Source: Cellvibrionales bacterium UBA7375 (GTDB lineage Bacteria; Pseudomonadota; Gammaproteobacteria; Pseudomonadales; Porticoccaceae). Taken from it: 64,000 bases of DNA. A program made the translations under genes and the position numbers. The notes below the pieces were generated by a model that did not search any database, had not been told where the DNA came from, and was given only the letters and a program-made list of their open reading frames with translations. Location: assembly GCA_949487135.1 (NCBI GenBank), contig CATAJQ010000012.1:1-64000 (forward strand), read 5' to 3'. Positions 10,068 through 20,207 of this stretch are shown here, piece by piece; within the stretch, counting starts at the first letter, position 1; each line of letters starts with the position of its first letter.

Positions 10068-11345
10068 ATGAGTGATGAAGACACAACAAATGACGGCGGA
10101 AAGCTTTTATTCTGTTCCTTCTGCGGGAAAAACCAGAATGAAGTACGTAGGCTTATAGCGGGTCCTTCAGTCTATATTTGTGATGAATGTGTTGATTTAT
10201 GTAATGACATTATCACTGAAGAAACTCAGGTAGCAGATGAGCAAGAGTCATCTGGTTCTCTGCCAGTACCTACTGAGATCAAGGGCATTTTAAACGAATA
10301 TGTTATCGGTCAAGAACGCGCCAAAAAAATACTCTCAGTTGCAGTGTACAATCACTATAAGCGACTGCAAGCATCGAGCGATAAGCTCGATATAGAATTG
10401 GGTAAAAGTAATATTTTACTTATAGGTCCTACGGGAAGCGGTAAAACGTTACTTGCAGAGACCCTAGCTAGACTTCTAGACGTGCCTTTTACTATTGCAG
10501 ATGCTACTACCCTAACTGAAGCAGGTTATGTGGGTGAGGATGTCGAAAATATTATCCAAAAGCTGCTGCAAAAATGTGATTACGATGTCGACAAAGCCCA
10601 ACGTGGTATTGTCTATGTTGATGAGATTGATAAAATTTCACGTAAGTCTGATAACCCATCAATCACCAGAGACGTATCCGGTGAGGGTGTTCAACAAGCT
10701 CTACTTAAGCTCATAGAAGGCACTGTGGCATCAGTTCCTCCTCAGGGTGGGCGCAAGCATCCTCAACAAGAGTTTCTTCAGGTAGATACCTCAAATATTT
10801 TATTTATCTGTGGTGGTGCCTTTGCGGGTCTTGAAAAAGTTATTCGCGAACGCTCTGAAAAGGGTGGTATAGGCTTTAGTGCTGAGGTAAATAGTAAAGA
10901 TGATCGTAAGTCGGTCGGTGAAACTCTGCTTGAAGTTGAGCCTAGCGATTTGATTGGCTATGGCTTGATTCCAGAGTTTATTGGTCGCTTGCCCGTGGTA
11001 GCTACTCTGGCTGAACTGGATCGCGATGCTTTGATTAATATATTAGTTGAGCCTAAGAATGCACTGGTTAAACAGTATCAGGCGCTTTTTGATATGGAGT
11101 CTGTCGAGCTAGATCTTAGACAAGAGGCTCTAGAGACAGTTGCAGAGAAAGCCATTGAGCGTAAAACTGGTGCTCGAGGGCTTCGTTCAATTCTTGAAAC
11201 TGTGCTGCTAGAAACCATGTACAAGATTCCAGCTGAAGAAGATGTGATTAAGGTGGTCGTCGATAGCTCGGTCATTAATGGAGAAAATGAACCACTTTTG
11301 GTTTATGAGCAAAAAGAAGCGAAAAAAGTCGCTTCTGAGGACTAA
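10068..11345 (+). CDS. clpX: ClpX, unfoldase subunit of ClpXP
   Basis: A 425-residue AAA+ ATPase. The N-terminal zinc-binding domain has Cys16, Cys19, Cys38 and Cys41, for substrate and adaptor binding. Walker A is GPTGSGKT at 120-127, and Walker B is YVDEIDKI. The IGF loop that docks into ClpP is visible in the [11 protein letters not shown] segment, and RKTGARGLR is the sensor-2 region. Length is typical. A strong terminator follows directly, separating it from lon. Confidence 0.98.
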   Translation: MSDEDTTNDGGKLLFCSFCGKNQNEVRRLIAGPSVYICDECVDLCNDIITEETQVADEQESSGSLPVPTEIKGILNEYVIGQERAKKILSVAVYNHYKRLQASSDKLDIELGKSNILLIGPTGSGKTLLAETLARLLDVPFTIADATTLTEAGYVGEDVENIIQKLLQKCDYDVDKAQRGIVYVDEIDKISRKSDNPSITRDVSGEGVQQALLKLIEGTVASVPPQGGRKHPQQEFLQVDTSNILFICGGAFAGLEKVIRERSEKGGIGFSAEVNSKDDRKSVGETLLEVEPSDLIGYGLIPEFIGRLPVVATLAELDRDALINILVEPKNALVKQYQALFDMESVELDLRQEALETVAEKAIERKTGARGLRSILETVLLETMYKIPAEEDVIKVVVDSSVINGENEPLLVYEQKEAKKVASED

Positions 11346-11351
11346 GAATAT

Positions 11352-11381
11352 AAAAGGCACTTAATAGGTGCCTTTTTTTTT
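11352..11381 (+). terminator. clpX terminator
   Basis: AAAAGGCAC, a 7-base loop, and GTGCCTTTT form a 9-bp stem running straight into a T-tract. It ends the tig/clpP/clpX unit. Confidence 0.9.
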
Positions 11382-11421
11382 GCCTAAACTTCTATGTTTG
11401 TATTAATTTTTCTCCGTTACG

Positions 11422-11449
11422 GTTGCTTTCTGCAATCGAGACCCCATAT
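11422..11449 (+). promoter_or_regulatory. Candidate sigma-32 heat-shock promoter of lon
   Basis: CCCCATAT at 11442-11449 matches the sigma-32 -10 consensus (CCCCATNT). GTTGCTT at 11422-11428 is a partial match to the -35 box, with 13 bp between, which is the expected spacing. It lies 64 bp before the lon ATG, behind the clpX terminator. Lon is a heat-shock gene in E. coli through the same factor. Confidence 0.65.
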
Positions 11450-11513
11450 AGTTCCGTAGAGATTATTAATATTGTTATTTTGTCGATACCCTCGACAATT
11501 CAGGAGAAGATCA

Positions 11514-13922
11514 ATGGATTCCAAACAAGCAGCCACTGCAAAAAATTATCCACTCTTACCGTTGCGCGATGTTGTGGTATATCCACATATGGCGGTACCC
11601 CTTTTTGTTGGGCGAGATAAATCAATTCTTGCTCTAGAAGAGGGTATGAAAACGAATAAGAAAGTTGTATTGGTTACGCAAAAAGATCCTGGTGAAGATA
11701 ATCCTGAGCTGGATGAGGTTCATCAAATCGGCACCTTAGCAACTATTTTACAATTGCTTAAATTGCCGGATGGCACTCTTAAGGTGCTTGTCGAAGGTGT
11801 CAGTAGGGTGCAATTGGTAAACCCTGTTGAAGGTCCTGAATTTCTTCAAACACAGTTTAATGAGCTTTCCATTAATGGACTTGATGAAAAAGAATTAGAT
11901 GCATTAGCGCGCGCAACTAAGGTGTTGTTCGAACAATATGTGAATTTGAGTAAAAAAATTCCATCAGAAGTCGTTAGTACGGTAAAAGCGATTAGTGATA
12001 ATGACCGCCTAGCGGACACTATTGCTTCGCATATGACCCTGAACCTGAGTCAAAAGCAAGAGGTTCTAGAAATTGCCAATCTGTCTCACCGTTTTGATCA
12101 TCTTATGGGTTTAATGGAAACGGAAATTGATCTTGCGGAAGTGGAGCAAAGAATTCGCGGGCGTGTTAAGAAGCAAATGGAAAAAAGCCAGCGCGAGTAC
12201 TATTTAAACGAACAAATTAAGGCCATTCAAAAAGAGCTGGGTGATGAAGATGGTGTCTCAGAGTTTGAGCAGTTAGAGGGTAAGGTTGAAGAAGTAGGTA
12301 TGCCCAAGTCCGCACTCGAAAAAGCGCGCTCTGAATTGTCAAAATTGAAAATGATGTCACCAATGTCTGCCGAGGCATCGGTGCTAAGAAATTACATCGA
12401 TTGGATGGTTGGTGTGCCCTGGAAAAAGCGCTCTCGTGTTAAACATGATCTTAAAAATGCTGAGCAAACTCTCGGTCAGGATCACTACGGTCTCGAAGAA
12501 GTTAAGGAGCGTATTCTTGAATTTCTTGCAGTCCAAAAGCGGGTTAAAAAACTCAAGGGCCCCGTGCTGTGTTTGGTAGGGCCACCGGGGGTGGGTAAAA
12601 CCTCGCTGGGTGAATCTATTGCAAAAGCCACTGGCAGAAAGTTTGTCAGAATGAGTCTTGGTGGTGTGCGTGATGAGGCTGAAATTCGCGGCCATCGCAG
12701 AACCTATATCGGCTCATTACCCGGTAAGATTATTCAAAAGCTGAGTAAGGTTAAAACCAAAAATCCGCTGTTTTTGTTAGATGAGATCGATAAGATGGGT
12801 ATGGACCATAGAGGTGACCCTGCGTCGGCCTTGCTTGAGGTGTTAGACCCTGAGCAAAACCATACCTTTAACGACCATTATCTAGAGGTGGATTACGATC
12901 TATCGGAGGTTATGTTTATCTGTACCTCTAATTCTATGAATATCCCAGGTCCACTACTAGATCGTATGGAAGTGATTCGTATTCCTGGTTATACCGAAGA
13001 TGAAAAGGTAGCTATCGCTGAAAAATATTTAGTTCCCAAGCAAAGTAAGGCTAATGGTCTTAAAGCGGGTGAGTTAGATATCGAGACTGACACGTTGCGA
13101 GATATTATTCGGTTTTATACCCGTGAGGCTGGCGTTCGTGGGCTAGAGCGTGATATCGCCAAAGTTTGTCGTAAAACCGTCACTAGAAATGTGCGCCATG
13201 AAGTGGATGGCGAAATTATCCTTAAGCCCGATGGTTTAGAGGATATGCTCGGAGTTCACCGTTTTGACTATGGTCGCGCTGAGGCGGAAAATCAGATTGG
13301 ACAGGCCACAGGTTTGGCATGGACTCAGGTGGGTGGTGAGTTACTTAATATTGAGTCATCCGTGGTTCCCGGTAAAGGCGGTATGGTTAAAACCGGCTCT
13401 CTTGGCGATGTGATGCAAGAGTCTATTCAGGCAGCACTAACGGTAGTTAGAAGCCGTTCTCAACAGCTGGGTATTCGTAAAAACTTTTATCGAGAGCAAG
13501 ATATTCATATCCACGTTCCCGAAGGTGCTACGCCTAAAGATGGACCTTCGGCGGGCATTAGTATGTGTACCGCACTGGTATCGGCTCTAACGGGTATCCC
13601 AGTTAAAGCCTCGGTGGCAATGACTGGTGAAATTACTTTGCGTGGTCAGGTGCTTAAGATTGGCGGCCTTAAAGAAAAGCTATTAGCTGCTCATCGCGGT
13701 GGTATTAAGACGGTAATTATCCCTTATGACAATGCAATGGACCTTAAGGAAATTCCTGATAATATCAAAGCTGATTTGGATATATGTCCGGTTAAAGTCA
13801 TCGATGAGGTGCTTGAAATTGCACTCGAATCATTGCCGGTAGGGATGAGTGAAGAGGACTATAATCGTGGAAGTGGAGCGGAAAATACCCCAGAAAACGA
13901 TCTAAGACCAAGCACTCACTAG
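11514..13922 (+). CDS. lon: Lon, ATP-dependent protease La
   Basis: An 802-residue homo-oligomeric AAA+ serine protease that degrades damaged and regulatory proteins. The N-domain (residues 11-205) is followed by a coiled segment. Walker A is GPPGVGKT at 356-363, and Walker B ends LLDEIDKM. The Ser679/Lys722 dyad (DGPSAG, GLKEK) falls at the same numbers as in E. coli Lon. I chose ATG 11514 over an upstream TTG at 11472, because CAGGAGA precedes it and the TTG would fall in the leader. A probable sigma-32 promoter lies upstream. Confidence 0.97.
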   Translation: MDSKQAATAKNYPLLPLRDVVVYPHMAVPLFVGRDKSILALEEGMKTNKKVVLVTQKDPGEDNPELDEVHQIGTLATILQLLKLPDGTLKVLVEGVSRVQLVNPVEGPEFLQTQFNELSINGLDEKELDALARATKVLFEQYVNLSKKIPSEVVSTVKAISDNDRLADTIASHMTLNLSQKQEVLEIANLSHRFDHLMGLMETEIDLAEVEQRIRGRVKKQMEKSQREYYLNEQIKAIQKELGDEDGVSEFEQLEGKVEEVGMPKSALEKARSELSKLKMMSPMSAEASVLRNYIDWMVGVPWKKRSRVKHDLKNAEQTLGQDHYGLEEVKERILEFLAVQKRVKKLKGPVLCLVGPPGVGKTSLGESIAKATGRKFVRMSLGGVRDEAEIRGHRRTYIGSLPGKIIQKLSKVKTKNPLFLLDEIDKMGMDHRGDPASALLEVLDPEQNHTFNDHYLEVDYDLSEVMFICTSNSMNIPGPLLDRMEVIRIPGYTEDEKVAIAEKYLVPKQSKANGLKAGELDIETDTLRDIIRFYTREAGVRGLERDIAKVCRKTVTRNVRHEVDGEIILKPDGLEDMLGVHRFDYGRAEAENQIGQATGLAWTQVGGELLNIESSVVPGKGGMVKTGSLGDVMQESIQAALTVVRSRSQQLGIRKNFYREQDIHIHVPEGATPKDGPSAGISMCTALVSALTGIPVKASVAMTGEITLRGQVLKIGGLKEKLLAAHRGGIKTVIIPYDNAMDLKEIPDNIKADLDICPVKVIDEVLEIALESLPVGMSEEDYNRGSGAENTPENDLRPSTH

Positions 13923-13942
13923 TCTGTAGACTAAATTTTTTT
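13920..13942 (+). terminator. Weak lon terminator
   Basis: TAGTC-TGTA-GACTA is a short, AT-rich 5-bp hairpin that includes the lon stop codon, followed by AA and a run of nine T. The long T-tract supports termination, but the stem is weak. Confidence 0.45.
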
Positions 13943-13953
13943 TAAAAGTTAGC

Positions 13954-13982
13954 TTGACCAGACATATAAGCGTTGGTATAAA
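13954..13982 (+). promoter_or_regulatory. hup promoter (sigma-70)
   Basis: TTGACC (13954-13959), a 17-bp spacer and TATAAA (13977-13982) form a strong promoter. The start would be near 13989, leaving a leader of about 93 nt before the HU gene. Confidence 0.7.
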
Positions 13983-13998
13983 GTTAGTACGAGTCCAA

Positions 13999-14019
13999 TA
14001 ATCTCTAGGCTAGAGATTA
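13999..14019. promoter_or_regulatory. Perfect palindrome in hup leader
   Basis: TAATCTCTAG, a single G, then CTAGAGATTA: two exact 10-bp arms around one base. It begins about 10 bp after the predicted transcription start. It could be an operator blocking hup transcription or an mRNA hairpin (7-bp stem with a small loop); no T-run follows, so it is not a terminator. Confidence 0.6.
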
Positions 14020-14081
14020 GTTAAGTGGCCCGAAACGTATCAATACTGGATAAATTAACTCCATAATAAAAGGGGAACACT

Positions 14082-14354
14082 GTGAATAAATCTGAATTAA
14101 TCGATGCTATCTCTAACTCTGCTGACCTATCTAAGTCTTCTGCGGCTCGTGCTCTAGACGCTGTACTAGGTTCAGTTCAAGGCGCTCTTGCAAATGGCGA
14201 CCAAGTTTCACTAGTAGGTTTTGGAACTTTCTCTGTTAAGCACCGCGCTGCTCGTTCTGGCCGTAATCCGCAAACAGGAGCTGAGATTCAAATTAAAGCT
14301 TCTAACGTTCCAAGCTTCAAAGCGGGTAAAGCTCTTAAAGACGCTGTGAATTAA
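14082..14354 (+). CDS. hupB: HU-type DNA-binding protein
   Basis: A 90-residue histone-like protein that bends and compacts DNA as a dimer. The family features are an N-terminal helical pair ([29 protein letters not shown]), [25 protein letters not shown] leading into the beta-arm, and a C-terminal [12 protein letters not shown]. The start is GTG, with AAGGGGAA 5-6 bases before it. The lon-hup order identifies it as the hupB-type copy. A promoter, a palindrome and a terminator give it its own transcription unit. Confidence 0.96.
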   Translation: MNKSELIDAISNSADLSKSSAARALDAVLGSVQGALANGDQVSLVGFGTFSVKHRAARSGRNPQTGAEIQIKASNVPSFKAGKALKDAVN

Positions 14355-14400
14355 GAAGCAAACTCTTTCCTCTTCTTTTAGAAGTAAGGGTATCGTATTT

Positions 14401-14429
14401 AAAAGGCGCATACTTATGCGTCTTTTTTT
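14401..14429 (+). terminator. hup terminator
   Basis: AAGGCGCATA pairs with TATGCGTCTT (one G:T) around a two- to four-base loop, followed by seven T. It lies between hup and ppiD, leaving only about 18 bp before the ppiD start. Confidence 0.85.
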
Positions 14430-14446
14430 AATTTTGGAAGAAAAAA

Positions 14447-16303
14447 ATGTTACTAGATTTTAGAAATAATATGCGTGGTGTTGCTATTGGTATCACCATC
14501 GTTATTGGCCTTATCTTTGCCCTAACAGGCACTGGATCACTGTTTATTAGCACACCTGATTCAGAATCAGCGTTAGTGGTCAATGGTGACGAGATTAGCG
14601 AACGAGAAGTTCTTCAGGCTGTAGCGAGAGAAAGAAGTAGAATCCTTAATGAAAATCCTGAGATGGATAGAAGTTTGCTAGATGATCAAGCTCTCCGTCC
14701 TCAGGCCATGCAACAGTTAATAAGCAGGGAAGTTTTAATTCAAGCGGCCAATCAACATAACCTTGGGGTGGCTCCATCACTGATTAATGAATTGATCCTA
14801 GATGTTGAACAATTTCAAACTGACGGTGTGTTTGATGAAGACAGATTTCGTTATGCTATTAGAAGTCAGGGTTATACCTCTAGTTCAAAATTCACTGAGA
14901 TGCTAGCGGATCAGTTTTTAGTTGAACAGCTTTCTGACGGCATTATTAATTCCAGTTTTGTAACCTCTAATGAAGTTACTAGTTTGACCGCACTGGTCGA
15001 TCAAAAGCGTAGTTTTGAGTTTGCACGTCTTGCCTATCAACCTTTTGTTGATTCGGTAGATCTATCTGATGAGCAAATTGCAGCTTACTACGATGAGAAT
15101 CAAGCGCAGTACATGACCGAGCGCAAGCTGAGTGTTGAATATATTGAGCTTAATCAAGCCATGCTTATCAACGCTCAGTCAGTATCTGCTGAACAGGTTC
15201 AAGCTAGATTTGATCAGGAAGCGCATTCTGCTGATACCAGCCCATCATTACGCGCTGCACATATTTTATTAGAAAATAGTTCTGCAGAGCTTATCGCCGA
15301 GGTTCAAGCCAAGATTGATGGGGGTGAAGATTTTGCAAAGTTAGTGAGTGAGTACACACAAGATGTTGCCACCGCAGATATGGGTGGTGATCTTGGATTT
15401 ACCGATGGCAGTACTTTCCCTGATGCTTTTGAGCAGGCACTGGCGGCATTGGAAGTAGGTCAGGTATCTGCTCCAGTGGAAACTGTTTCTGGTACGCATT
15501 TTGTCAAGTTGCTTGAAATTGAAAAGAAAGAATTCCTTTTTGATGAGCAGCAGGAGCGTATTACGCTTGAATTGCAAAAAGAAGCCGCCAATACACTATT
15601 GGTTGAAAAGCTAGAAATGCTAAAAGAGTTAGCGTTTAATGCTGACAATCTTCAAGAAGTGGCCGAAGACCTAGCACTAGAAGCTAAGACCAGTGAGCCA
15701 TTTAGTGAAAATGGTGGGTCAGGAGTGGCCTCATCGCAAATAGTGGTTAATGCGGCCTATAGCCCAGAAGTTGCTGAAGACGGCTATGCCAGTGAAGTGC
15801 TTGATTTAGGTGACGATAACTACATTGTGCTGAGATTGAAAGAAAACTTCCCATCTAGGCAGTTGGTTTTAGAAGAGGTTCGTGACGATTTAACCAAAAC
15901 ACTCACTAATACAATTGCCAAAGAAAAAATCGATGCCAAAGCAGCAGAAATTACGACTACTCTCGATGGCGACAGTTCACTGTCTTCTATTGCGGCTGAC
16001 TTTAAACTTGAAGTACAGAAGGAAGAGGCTAAAGATAGAGCGAATCAAGCGGTTAGTGCTGAAATCAATGCTTTTGTTTTTGAGATGCCTTCGCCGAGAG
16101 ATTCAATTATTTCTGATAGCTTCACTGCGGCGAATGGTGATTTTGTTGTCATTGAGCTTACCGAAGTTGAGCTAGGAGATACTGCATCTCTGGATCAAGA
16201 ACGTATTGAACTGATTCGTTCAATTGCTGAAACAGCGACTACGGGTAAAGAATTTGTATCTTATCAGCAAGCGCTAATTGAGCAGGCCAAAATAGTTCAA
16301 TAA
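14447..16303 (+). CDS. ppiD: PpiD, periplasmic folding chaperone
   Basis: A 618-residue inner-membrane-anchored chaperone with its bulk in the periplasm, where it meets proteins leaving the Sec channel. A short cytoplasmic N-terminus (MLLDFRNNMRG) is followed by one membrane helix (about 12-34). A SurA-N-like chaperone region comes next, then a parvulin/PpiC domain near 265-360 (RAAHILLE, MGGDLGFTDGS, VSGTHFVKLLEI), then a long C-terminal helical part. The order lon-hup-ppiD is widely conserved. The ATG follows TTGGAAGAAAAA. A strong terminator ends the unit. Confidence 0.95.
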   Translation: MLLDFRNNMRGVAIGITIVIGLIFALTGTGSLFISTPDSESALVVNGDEISEREVLQAVARERSRILNENPEMDRSLLDDQALRPQAMQQLISREVLIQAANQHNLGVAPSLINELILDVEQFQTDGVFDEDRFRYAIRSQGYTSSSKFTEMLADQFLVEQLSDGIINSSFVTSNEVTSLTALVDQKRSFEFARLAYQPFVDSVDLSDEQIAAYYDENQAQYMTERKLSVEYIELNQAMLINAQSVSAEQVQARFDQEAHSADTSPSLRAAHILLENSSAELIAEVQAKIDGGEDFAKLVSEYTQDVATADMGGDLGFTDGSTFPDAFEQALAALEVGQVSAPVETVSGTHFVKLLEIEKKEFLFDEQQERITLELQKEAANTLLVEKLEMLKELAFNADNLQEVAEDLALEAKTSEPFSENGGSGVASSQIVVNAAYSPEVAEDGYASEVLDLGDDNYIVLRLKENFPSRQLVLEEVRDDLTKTLTNTIAKEKIDAKAAEITTTLDGDSSLSSIAADFKLEVQKEEAKDRANQAVSAEINAFVFEMPSPRDSIISDSFTAANGDFVVIELTEVELGDTASLDQERIELIRSIAETATTGKEFVSYQQALIEQAKIVQ

Positions 16304-16335
16304 TGAAGTTTTAACAGTCTAGCTTGTAGTATTCG

Positions 16336-16370
16336 AAAAGATATAGCCCCAGTGGCTATATCTTTTTTTT
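16336..16370 (+). terminator. ppiD terminator
   Basis: AAAAGATATAGCC, loop CCAG-like, GGCTATATCTTTT: a stem of 10 or more bp followed by T8. The A-run on the left side may let it also act for mltD arriving from the other strand. Confidence 0.9.
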
Positions 16371-16436
16371 ATCTGTAGGTTTAAATCCAATAATAAATCC
16401 AGAGCAGCGTACTAAAAATATACGGATTAGAGAATA

Positions 16437-18062
16437 CTAAATTCGCAATGGATTAATATATAACGTCAACCGCTGTCCCGGCTGTAAATATTTACTACCA
16501 TCTAGTTTATTCCACGATGTGATATCGGTAATTTTAAGATCGAATCGTTTGGCGATTAAATACAGTGAGTCACCACTGCGCACCTGATAGTTAAGTTTTC
16601 TGACAGGGGTGGTTTTGGGTCCTGATTTTGGGGCTTTAATCAGCAACTCTTGACCAACCTTAATCAGATTACCTGTTAGGTTATTGGCACGCTTTAGGCT
16701 GGTGATTGAAATTTTATGCTTGGCGGCTATTTCTGACAATGTATCCCCTGCAGACACTACATAGGTTCTGGTGGGGGGGATTCGGTACTCTGTTAGCACC
16801 GCTATCTCACCGGTGGGTGGTATTCGCAATACTTGGCCGATACTCAAAAAGTCATTTCGTAAGCGGTTAGTTATTTTTATTTGCGCGGTGGTTTGTTCAT
16901 AGCGCTTGGCGATATGCGTTAGGGTGTCGCCAGATTTTACAATATATTCGCGGTATTCGGCCCATGTAGAGGGGTCGCTTGTGGCTAAAAAGTCACTCAG
17001 TAGTTGGCTCTTTTCAATCGGTAATAAAATATGGTAACCCGGCTCTGGTGGGGTAACTGAGCGTTTGTAAGCCGAATTTAACTTGGTAAAGATGGCATCA
17101 TCGACCCCTGTTACCTCTATTATCTTGTCTAGTTCTATCTGTGCCGGCAGTTCCACTACAGAGAAATAGGCTGTATTGGCTATCTCGGGTAGTTTTACTT
17201 CTAGTTTTTCTGCATCTCTTACAATATAGGCCAATGCCATTAACTGGGGTACGTAATTTTTTGTTTCTCGAGGCAGTTTGAGCGACCAAAAATCGGTGGA
17301 TTTCCCCAAACGGCGATTTTTTCTAATGGCTTTTCTGACAACCCCTTCACCAGAGTTGTAGGCGGCTAGCGCATGTAGCCAGTTGCCATTAAACTGCTTG
17401 TTTAAATAGGTAAGGTAAGTCGCGGCGGCGGCAGTTGAGTGCACTACATCGCGTCTTCCTTCGTACCAACGACTGCGCTCTAAGCCGAGGGATGTGGCTG
17501 TTGATGCGATAAATTGCCAAAGACCTACGGCGTGACTTGGGCTGTAGGCGAGGGGGTCGTAGTTACTTTCTACAATCGGTAGCAAGGCTAATTCTAAGGG
17601 TAGATTTGCATTTTCTAACTGTTCAGTAACATGAAACAGGTATGGCGATGAATGCTCAAATAGTAAGTTGAGATTATGCGGGTTTTTTAGGTAGCGTTTT
17701 AGCTGTTTGTTAGCACTGTAGGGCAATTCGTTCGGTGTTATTTCGAAGCCTTGGCGCAATCGCTGCCATGCGTCTATTTGCGGTGCCGGTGCTAGCTCTG
17801 CCTGTTGGTTGATTTCTAAATTGTCTTCAGTTGGCAATTCTGCGCTTTCTAGGCTAGTTTCGGGGTCTGGTTGCTGCGGTGCTTTAGGAATTGCACTAGG
17901 TGCGTTTAAATCGACAATAGGTGCGTTTTCTGTTGAATCAATGACTTCAGGTTCTTCTGTAACCGTGGCACAGCCGACCAACCTCATACTTAACAGTAAA
18001 AGGCCCAGGTAAATAATGCTATTTTTAGGCTTGGATAACACAAAAAACTCTATCAGCTGCAA
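16437..18062 (-). CDS. mltD: MltD-type membrane-bound lytic transglycosylase
   Basis: A 541-residue peptidoglycan-cleaving lipoprotein. The signal peptide ends in LVGC, so Cys31 would be lipidated. A proline/glutamate-rich linker leads to the SLT domain, with catalytic Glu165 (LLPIVESNYDP), the SHAVGLWQFI motif and the ALAAYNSGEG motif. Three LysM repeats follow, starting near residues 374, 436 and 490 (YIVKSGDTL, YVVSAGDTL, YQVRSGDSL). E. coli MltD usually has two LysM copies; three is common elsewhere. It diverges from the methyltransferase gene across 151 bp. Confidence 0.95.
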   Translation of the reverse strand: MQLIEFFVLSKPKNSIIYLGLLLLSMRLVGCATVTEEPEVIDSTENAPIVDLNAPSAIPKAPQQPDPETSLESAELPTEDNLEINQQAELAPAPQIDAWQRLRQGFEITPNELPYSANKQLKRYLKNPHNLNLLFEHSSPYLFHVTEQLENANLPLELALLPIVESNYDPLAYSPSHAVGLWQFIASTATSLGLERSRWYEGRRDVVHSTAAAATYLTYLNKQFNGNWLHALAAYNSGEGVVRKAIRKNRRLGKSTDFWSLKLPRETKNYVPQLMALAYIVRDAEKLEVKLPEIANTAYFSVVELPAQIELDKIIEVTGVDDAIFTKLNSAYKRSVTPPEPGYHILLPIEKSQLLSDFLATSDPSTWAEYREYIVKSGDTLTHIAKRYEQTTAQIKITNRLRNDFLSIGQVLRIPPTGEIAVLTEYRIPPTRTYVVSAGDTLSEIAAKHKISITSLKRANNLTGNLIKVGQELLIKAPKSGPKTTPVRKLNYQVRSGDSLYLIAKRFDLKITDITSWNKLDGSKYLQPGQRLTLYINPLRI

Positions 18063-18213
18063 ATTTTAGGAGCGGGATTGTAACGGTCATGGCTGCTATT
18101 AACAACATAGCAAATTTACGTGTGGTATTTGATGTATTTTGTTTGATGTCTAATAGGGTAATACTTTGTAACATGTTAGGATTTACTCATATTCAATTTA
18201 GTCTCTGAGATCT

Positions 18214-19023
18214 ATGCGTAATAAAAGCCAAATGCTGGCCAATTTGTATCAGAAATATCTGGCAATAACCTCAGACAGTAGCGCTATGGTTTTGGATAAT
18301 TGGCAGAGCAAAAAGTTCGGCCAATATTTGCTTGATGCAGAATTAAAATTGCTAGCAGAGAACTGTGCTGATTTGGCGGGTTATAGAATGATGCACTTAG
18401 GTTTAATTGGAGAGCAATGTGCGCTTGAGCCATTTGAGCAGTTACATCAATTCTATATTCGCCCGACATCAAATGATTTATGCTTTGCAAGTAGCTCGGT
18501 GGTAGCGGCTAATGAGGACTTGCCACTGCCCTCTGATATTGTTGATGTGGCGATTATACAGCATGCTCTTGAGTACTCTTCGTCACCGCAGTCTGTTTTA
18601 GCCGAAACGGCTAGAGTGCTTGCCCCCGGTGGGCATATGATTCTGTGCGTATTTAATCCGCTAGGGCCTATGGGCTTGTTAAAGTGGCCTATGAGGCTGC
18701 TAACTAAGCGCCCTGAATACCAATTTTATAATCTGCGTAAACATCGCGTATATGATTGGCTATCGCTGCTTAATTGCGAAGTGATCGGCGTGCAAAATGG
18801 CGCGTATAATTTGCCTATTGGCGGTGCGAGTTGTTTTCGCGATGACACAGTTTGGCAGAAAATGTGTGAAAAGGTTGGCTCTCCATGGGGTAATTTTTAT
18901 ATGATTCATGCTGTTAAGCGTGTAGCGGGTGGTATTAGTAATCGCGCTCGCGCATGGCGCCCGTTGGCGGCTAAACCCTATGGTTCTAAGCGAACTAATA
19001 TTAATCGATCACCCCATAATTAG
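18214..19023 (+). CDS. Class I SAM-dependent methyltransferase
   Basis: A 269-residue protein of the methyltransferase type 11 fold. The post-I and IV-VI region is plain: DIVDVAIIQHALEYSSSPQSVLAETARVLAPGGHMILCVFNP. The glycine-rich motif I is degenerate (HLGLIGEQ). The C-terminal part, with its basic end, is typical of the protein often found beside rnhA in gammaproteobacteria. The true substrate is unknown. It is 12 bp upstream of rnhA and probably co-transcribed. No good ribosome-binding site precedes the ATG. Confidence 0.85.
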   Translation: MRNKSQMLANLYQKYLAITSDSSAMVLDNWQSKKFGQYLLDAELKLLAENCADLAGYRMMHLGLIGEQCALEPFEQLHQFYIRPTSNDLCFASSSVVAANEDLPLPSDIVDVAIIQHALEYSSSPQSVLAETARVLAPGGHMILCVFNPLGPMGLLKWPMRLLTKRPEYQFYNLRKHRVYDWLSLLNCEVIGVQNGAYNLPIGGASCFRDDTVWQKMCEKVGSPWGNFYMIHAVKRVAGGISNRARAWRPLAAKPYGSKRTNINRSPHN

Positions 19024-19035
19024 GCGGTAACTGTA

Positions 19036-19470
19036 ATGAAAACTGTGGAAATTTTTACCGATGGTGCCTGTAGGGGTAATCCTGGGCCCGGTGGTTGGGG
19101 TGCGCTATTGCGCTATGGCGACAATGAGCGGACACTCTGTGGTGGTGAGCATGAGACGACCAATAACCGTATGGAGTTAATGGCGGTTATTCAGGGGTTA
19201 TCGGCCCTTCAAAGAGCTTGTGAGGTAACAGTAACCTCTGATTCAACCTATGTATTAAAAGGCATACAGGAGTGGATGCCTAACTGGAAAAAAAGGGACT
19301 GGAAAACAGCCTCAAAAAAGCCGGTTAAAAATGTCGATCTATGGCAGCAATTAGATCAGCTAGTTGAGTTGCATACGATTGACTGGCAATGGGTTAAGGG
19401 TCACAGTGGCCATACAGAAAATGAGATTGCCGATCAGTTGGCAAATCGCGGTATTGACGAGCTGGATTAA
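19036..19470 (+). CDS. rnhA: Ribonuclease HI
   Basis: A 144-residue endonuclease that removes RNA from RNA:DNA hybrids. Active-site residues Asp9 ([11 protein letters not shown]), Glu47 (NRMELMA), Asp69 (TSDSTYV), His123 (KGHSG) and Asp133 (IADQLA) are one less than the E. coli numbers. The basic handle region ([16 protein letters not shown]) is intact. It is co-directional with dnaQ 8 bp downstream, unlike E. coli, where the two genes diverge. Confidence 0.98.
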   Translation: MKTVEIFTDGACRGNPGPGGWGALLRYGDNERTLCGGEHETTNNRMELMAVIQGLSALQRACEVTVTSDSTYVLKGIQEWMPNWKKRDWKTASKKPVKNVDLWQQLDQLVELHTIDWQWVKGHSGHTENEIADQLANRGIDELD

Positions 19471-19478
19471 GCAAAAAT

Positions 19479-20198
19479 ATGAGACAGATAGTTTTAGATA
19501 CAGAGACCACGGGCCTTGAGACTTCTCAAGATCACAGAATTATCGAAATTGGTTGTGTGGAGCTGGTTAATCGCAAACTGACGGGTAATCATTACCATCA
19601 ATATATCAACCCTCAGAGAAAAGTTGATGAGGGTGCAATGCAGGTGCACGGCATCACTGACGAATTTCTTGAAGATAAACCCTTATTTGCCAATATAGTG
19701 GATGAGTTTTTGGCATTTGTCGGTGATTCTGAGTTGGTTATCCACAATGCCCCATTTGATATTGGCTTTATCGATCACGAGTTATCCAAGCTGCCTAAGC
19801 AACCCAAGTCGATTGCTAATCTGTGCCCTATAGTGGATACCCTTGCTTTGGCAAGAAATAAGCATCCGGGGCAGCGCAATAATCTTGATGCTCTATGTAA
19901 GCGTTATATGGTGGATAATTCTCAGCGTGATCTTCACGGCGCATTGCTCGATTCTGAAATTTTGGCGGATGTTTATTTGATTATGACCGGTGGTCAGGTC
20001 AATCTTAATATCAATGATCAGTCGAGTGCTGATGATGGTGCTGTATCCACTTCAAGTGGTATAAAAAGACTCCCCACAGATCGCCCCGCGCTAAAAGTTA
20101 TTAAAGCGAGTGATGCTGAACTGGCCAGTCATAACAAGAAGCTCGAAACGATTAAATCTGCGAGTGGTCATTGTGTGTGGCAGGATATATCTCAGTAA
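19479..20198 (+). CDS. dnaQ: DNA polymerase III epsilon subunit
   Basis: A 239-residue proofreading 3'-5' exonuclease. Exo I has Asp7 and Glu9 (VLDTETTGLE), Exo II is HNAPFDIGFID (89-99), and Exo III-epsilon is H153xALLD158. After the nuclease domain, GGQVNLNI sits where the clamp-binding motif of E. coli epsilon is found. The flexible C-terminal tail for binding alpha follows. It is 6-9 bp from the flanking genes, so it is part of a methyltransferase-rnhA-dnaQ-hrpA series. Confidence 0.97.
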   Translation: MRQIVLDTETTGLETSQDHRIIEIGCVELVNRKLTGNHYHQYINPQRKVDEGAMQVHGITDEFLEDKPLFANIVDEFLAFVGDSELVIHNAPFDIGFIDHELSKLPKQPKSIANLCPIVDTLALARNKHPGQRNNLDALCKRYMVDNSQRDLHGALLDSEILADVYLIMTGGQVNLNINDQSSADDGAVSTSSGIKRLPTDRPALKVIKASDAELASHNKKLETIKSASGHCVWQDISQ

Positions 20199-20207
20199 GA
20201 CTATTTG

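Noticed and set aside
11472-11513. Longer lon N-terminus from TTG
   Set aside because: Adds an atypical basic stretch and ignores the CAGGAGA site placed for ATG 11514; the chosen start aligns the catalytic residues with E. coli numbering.
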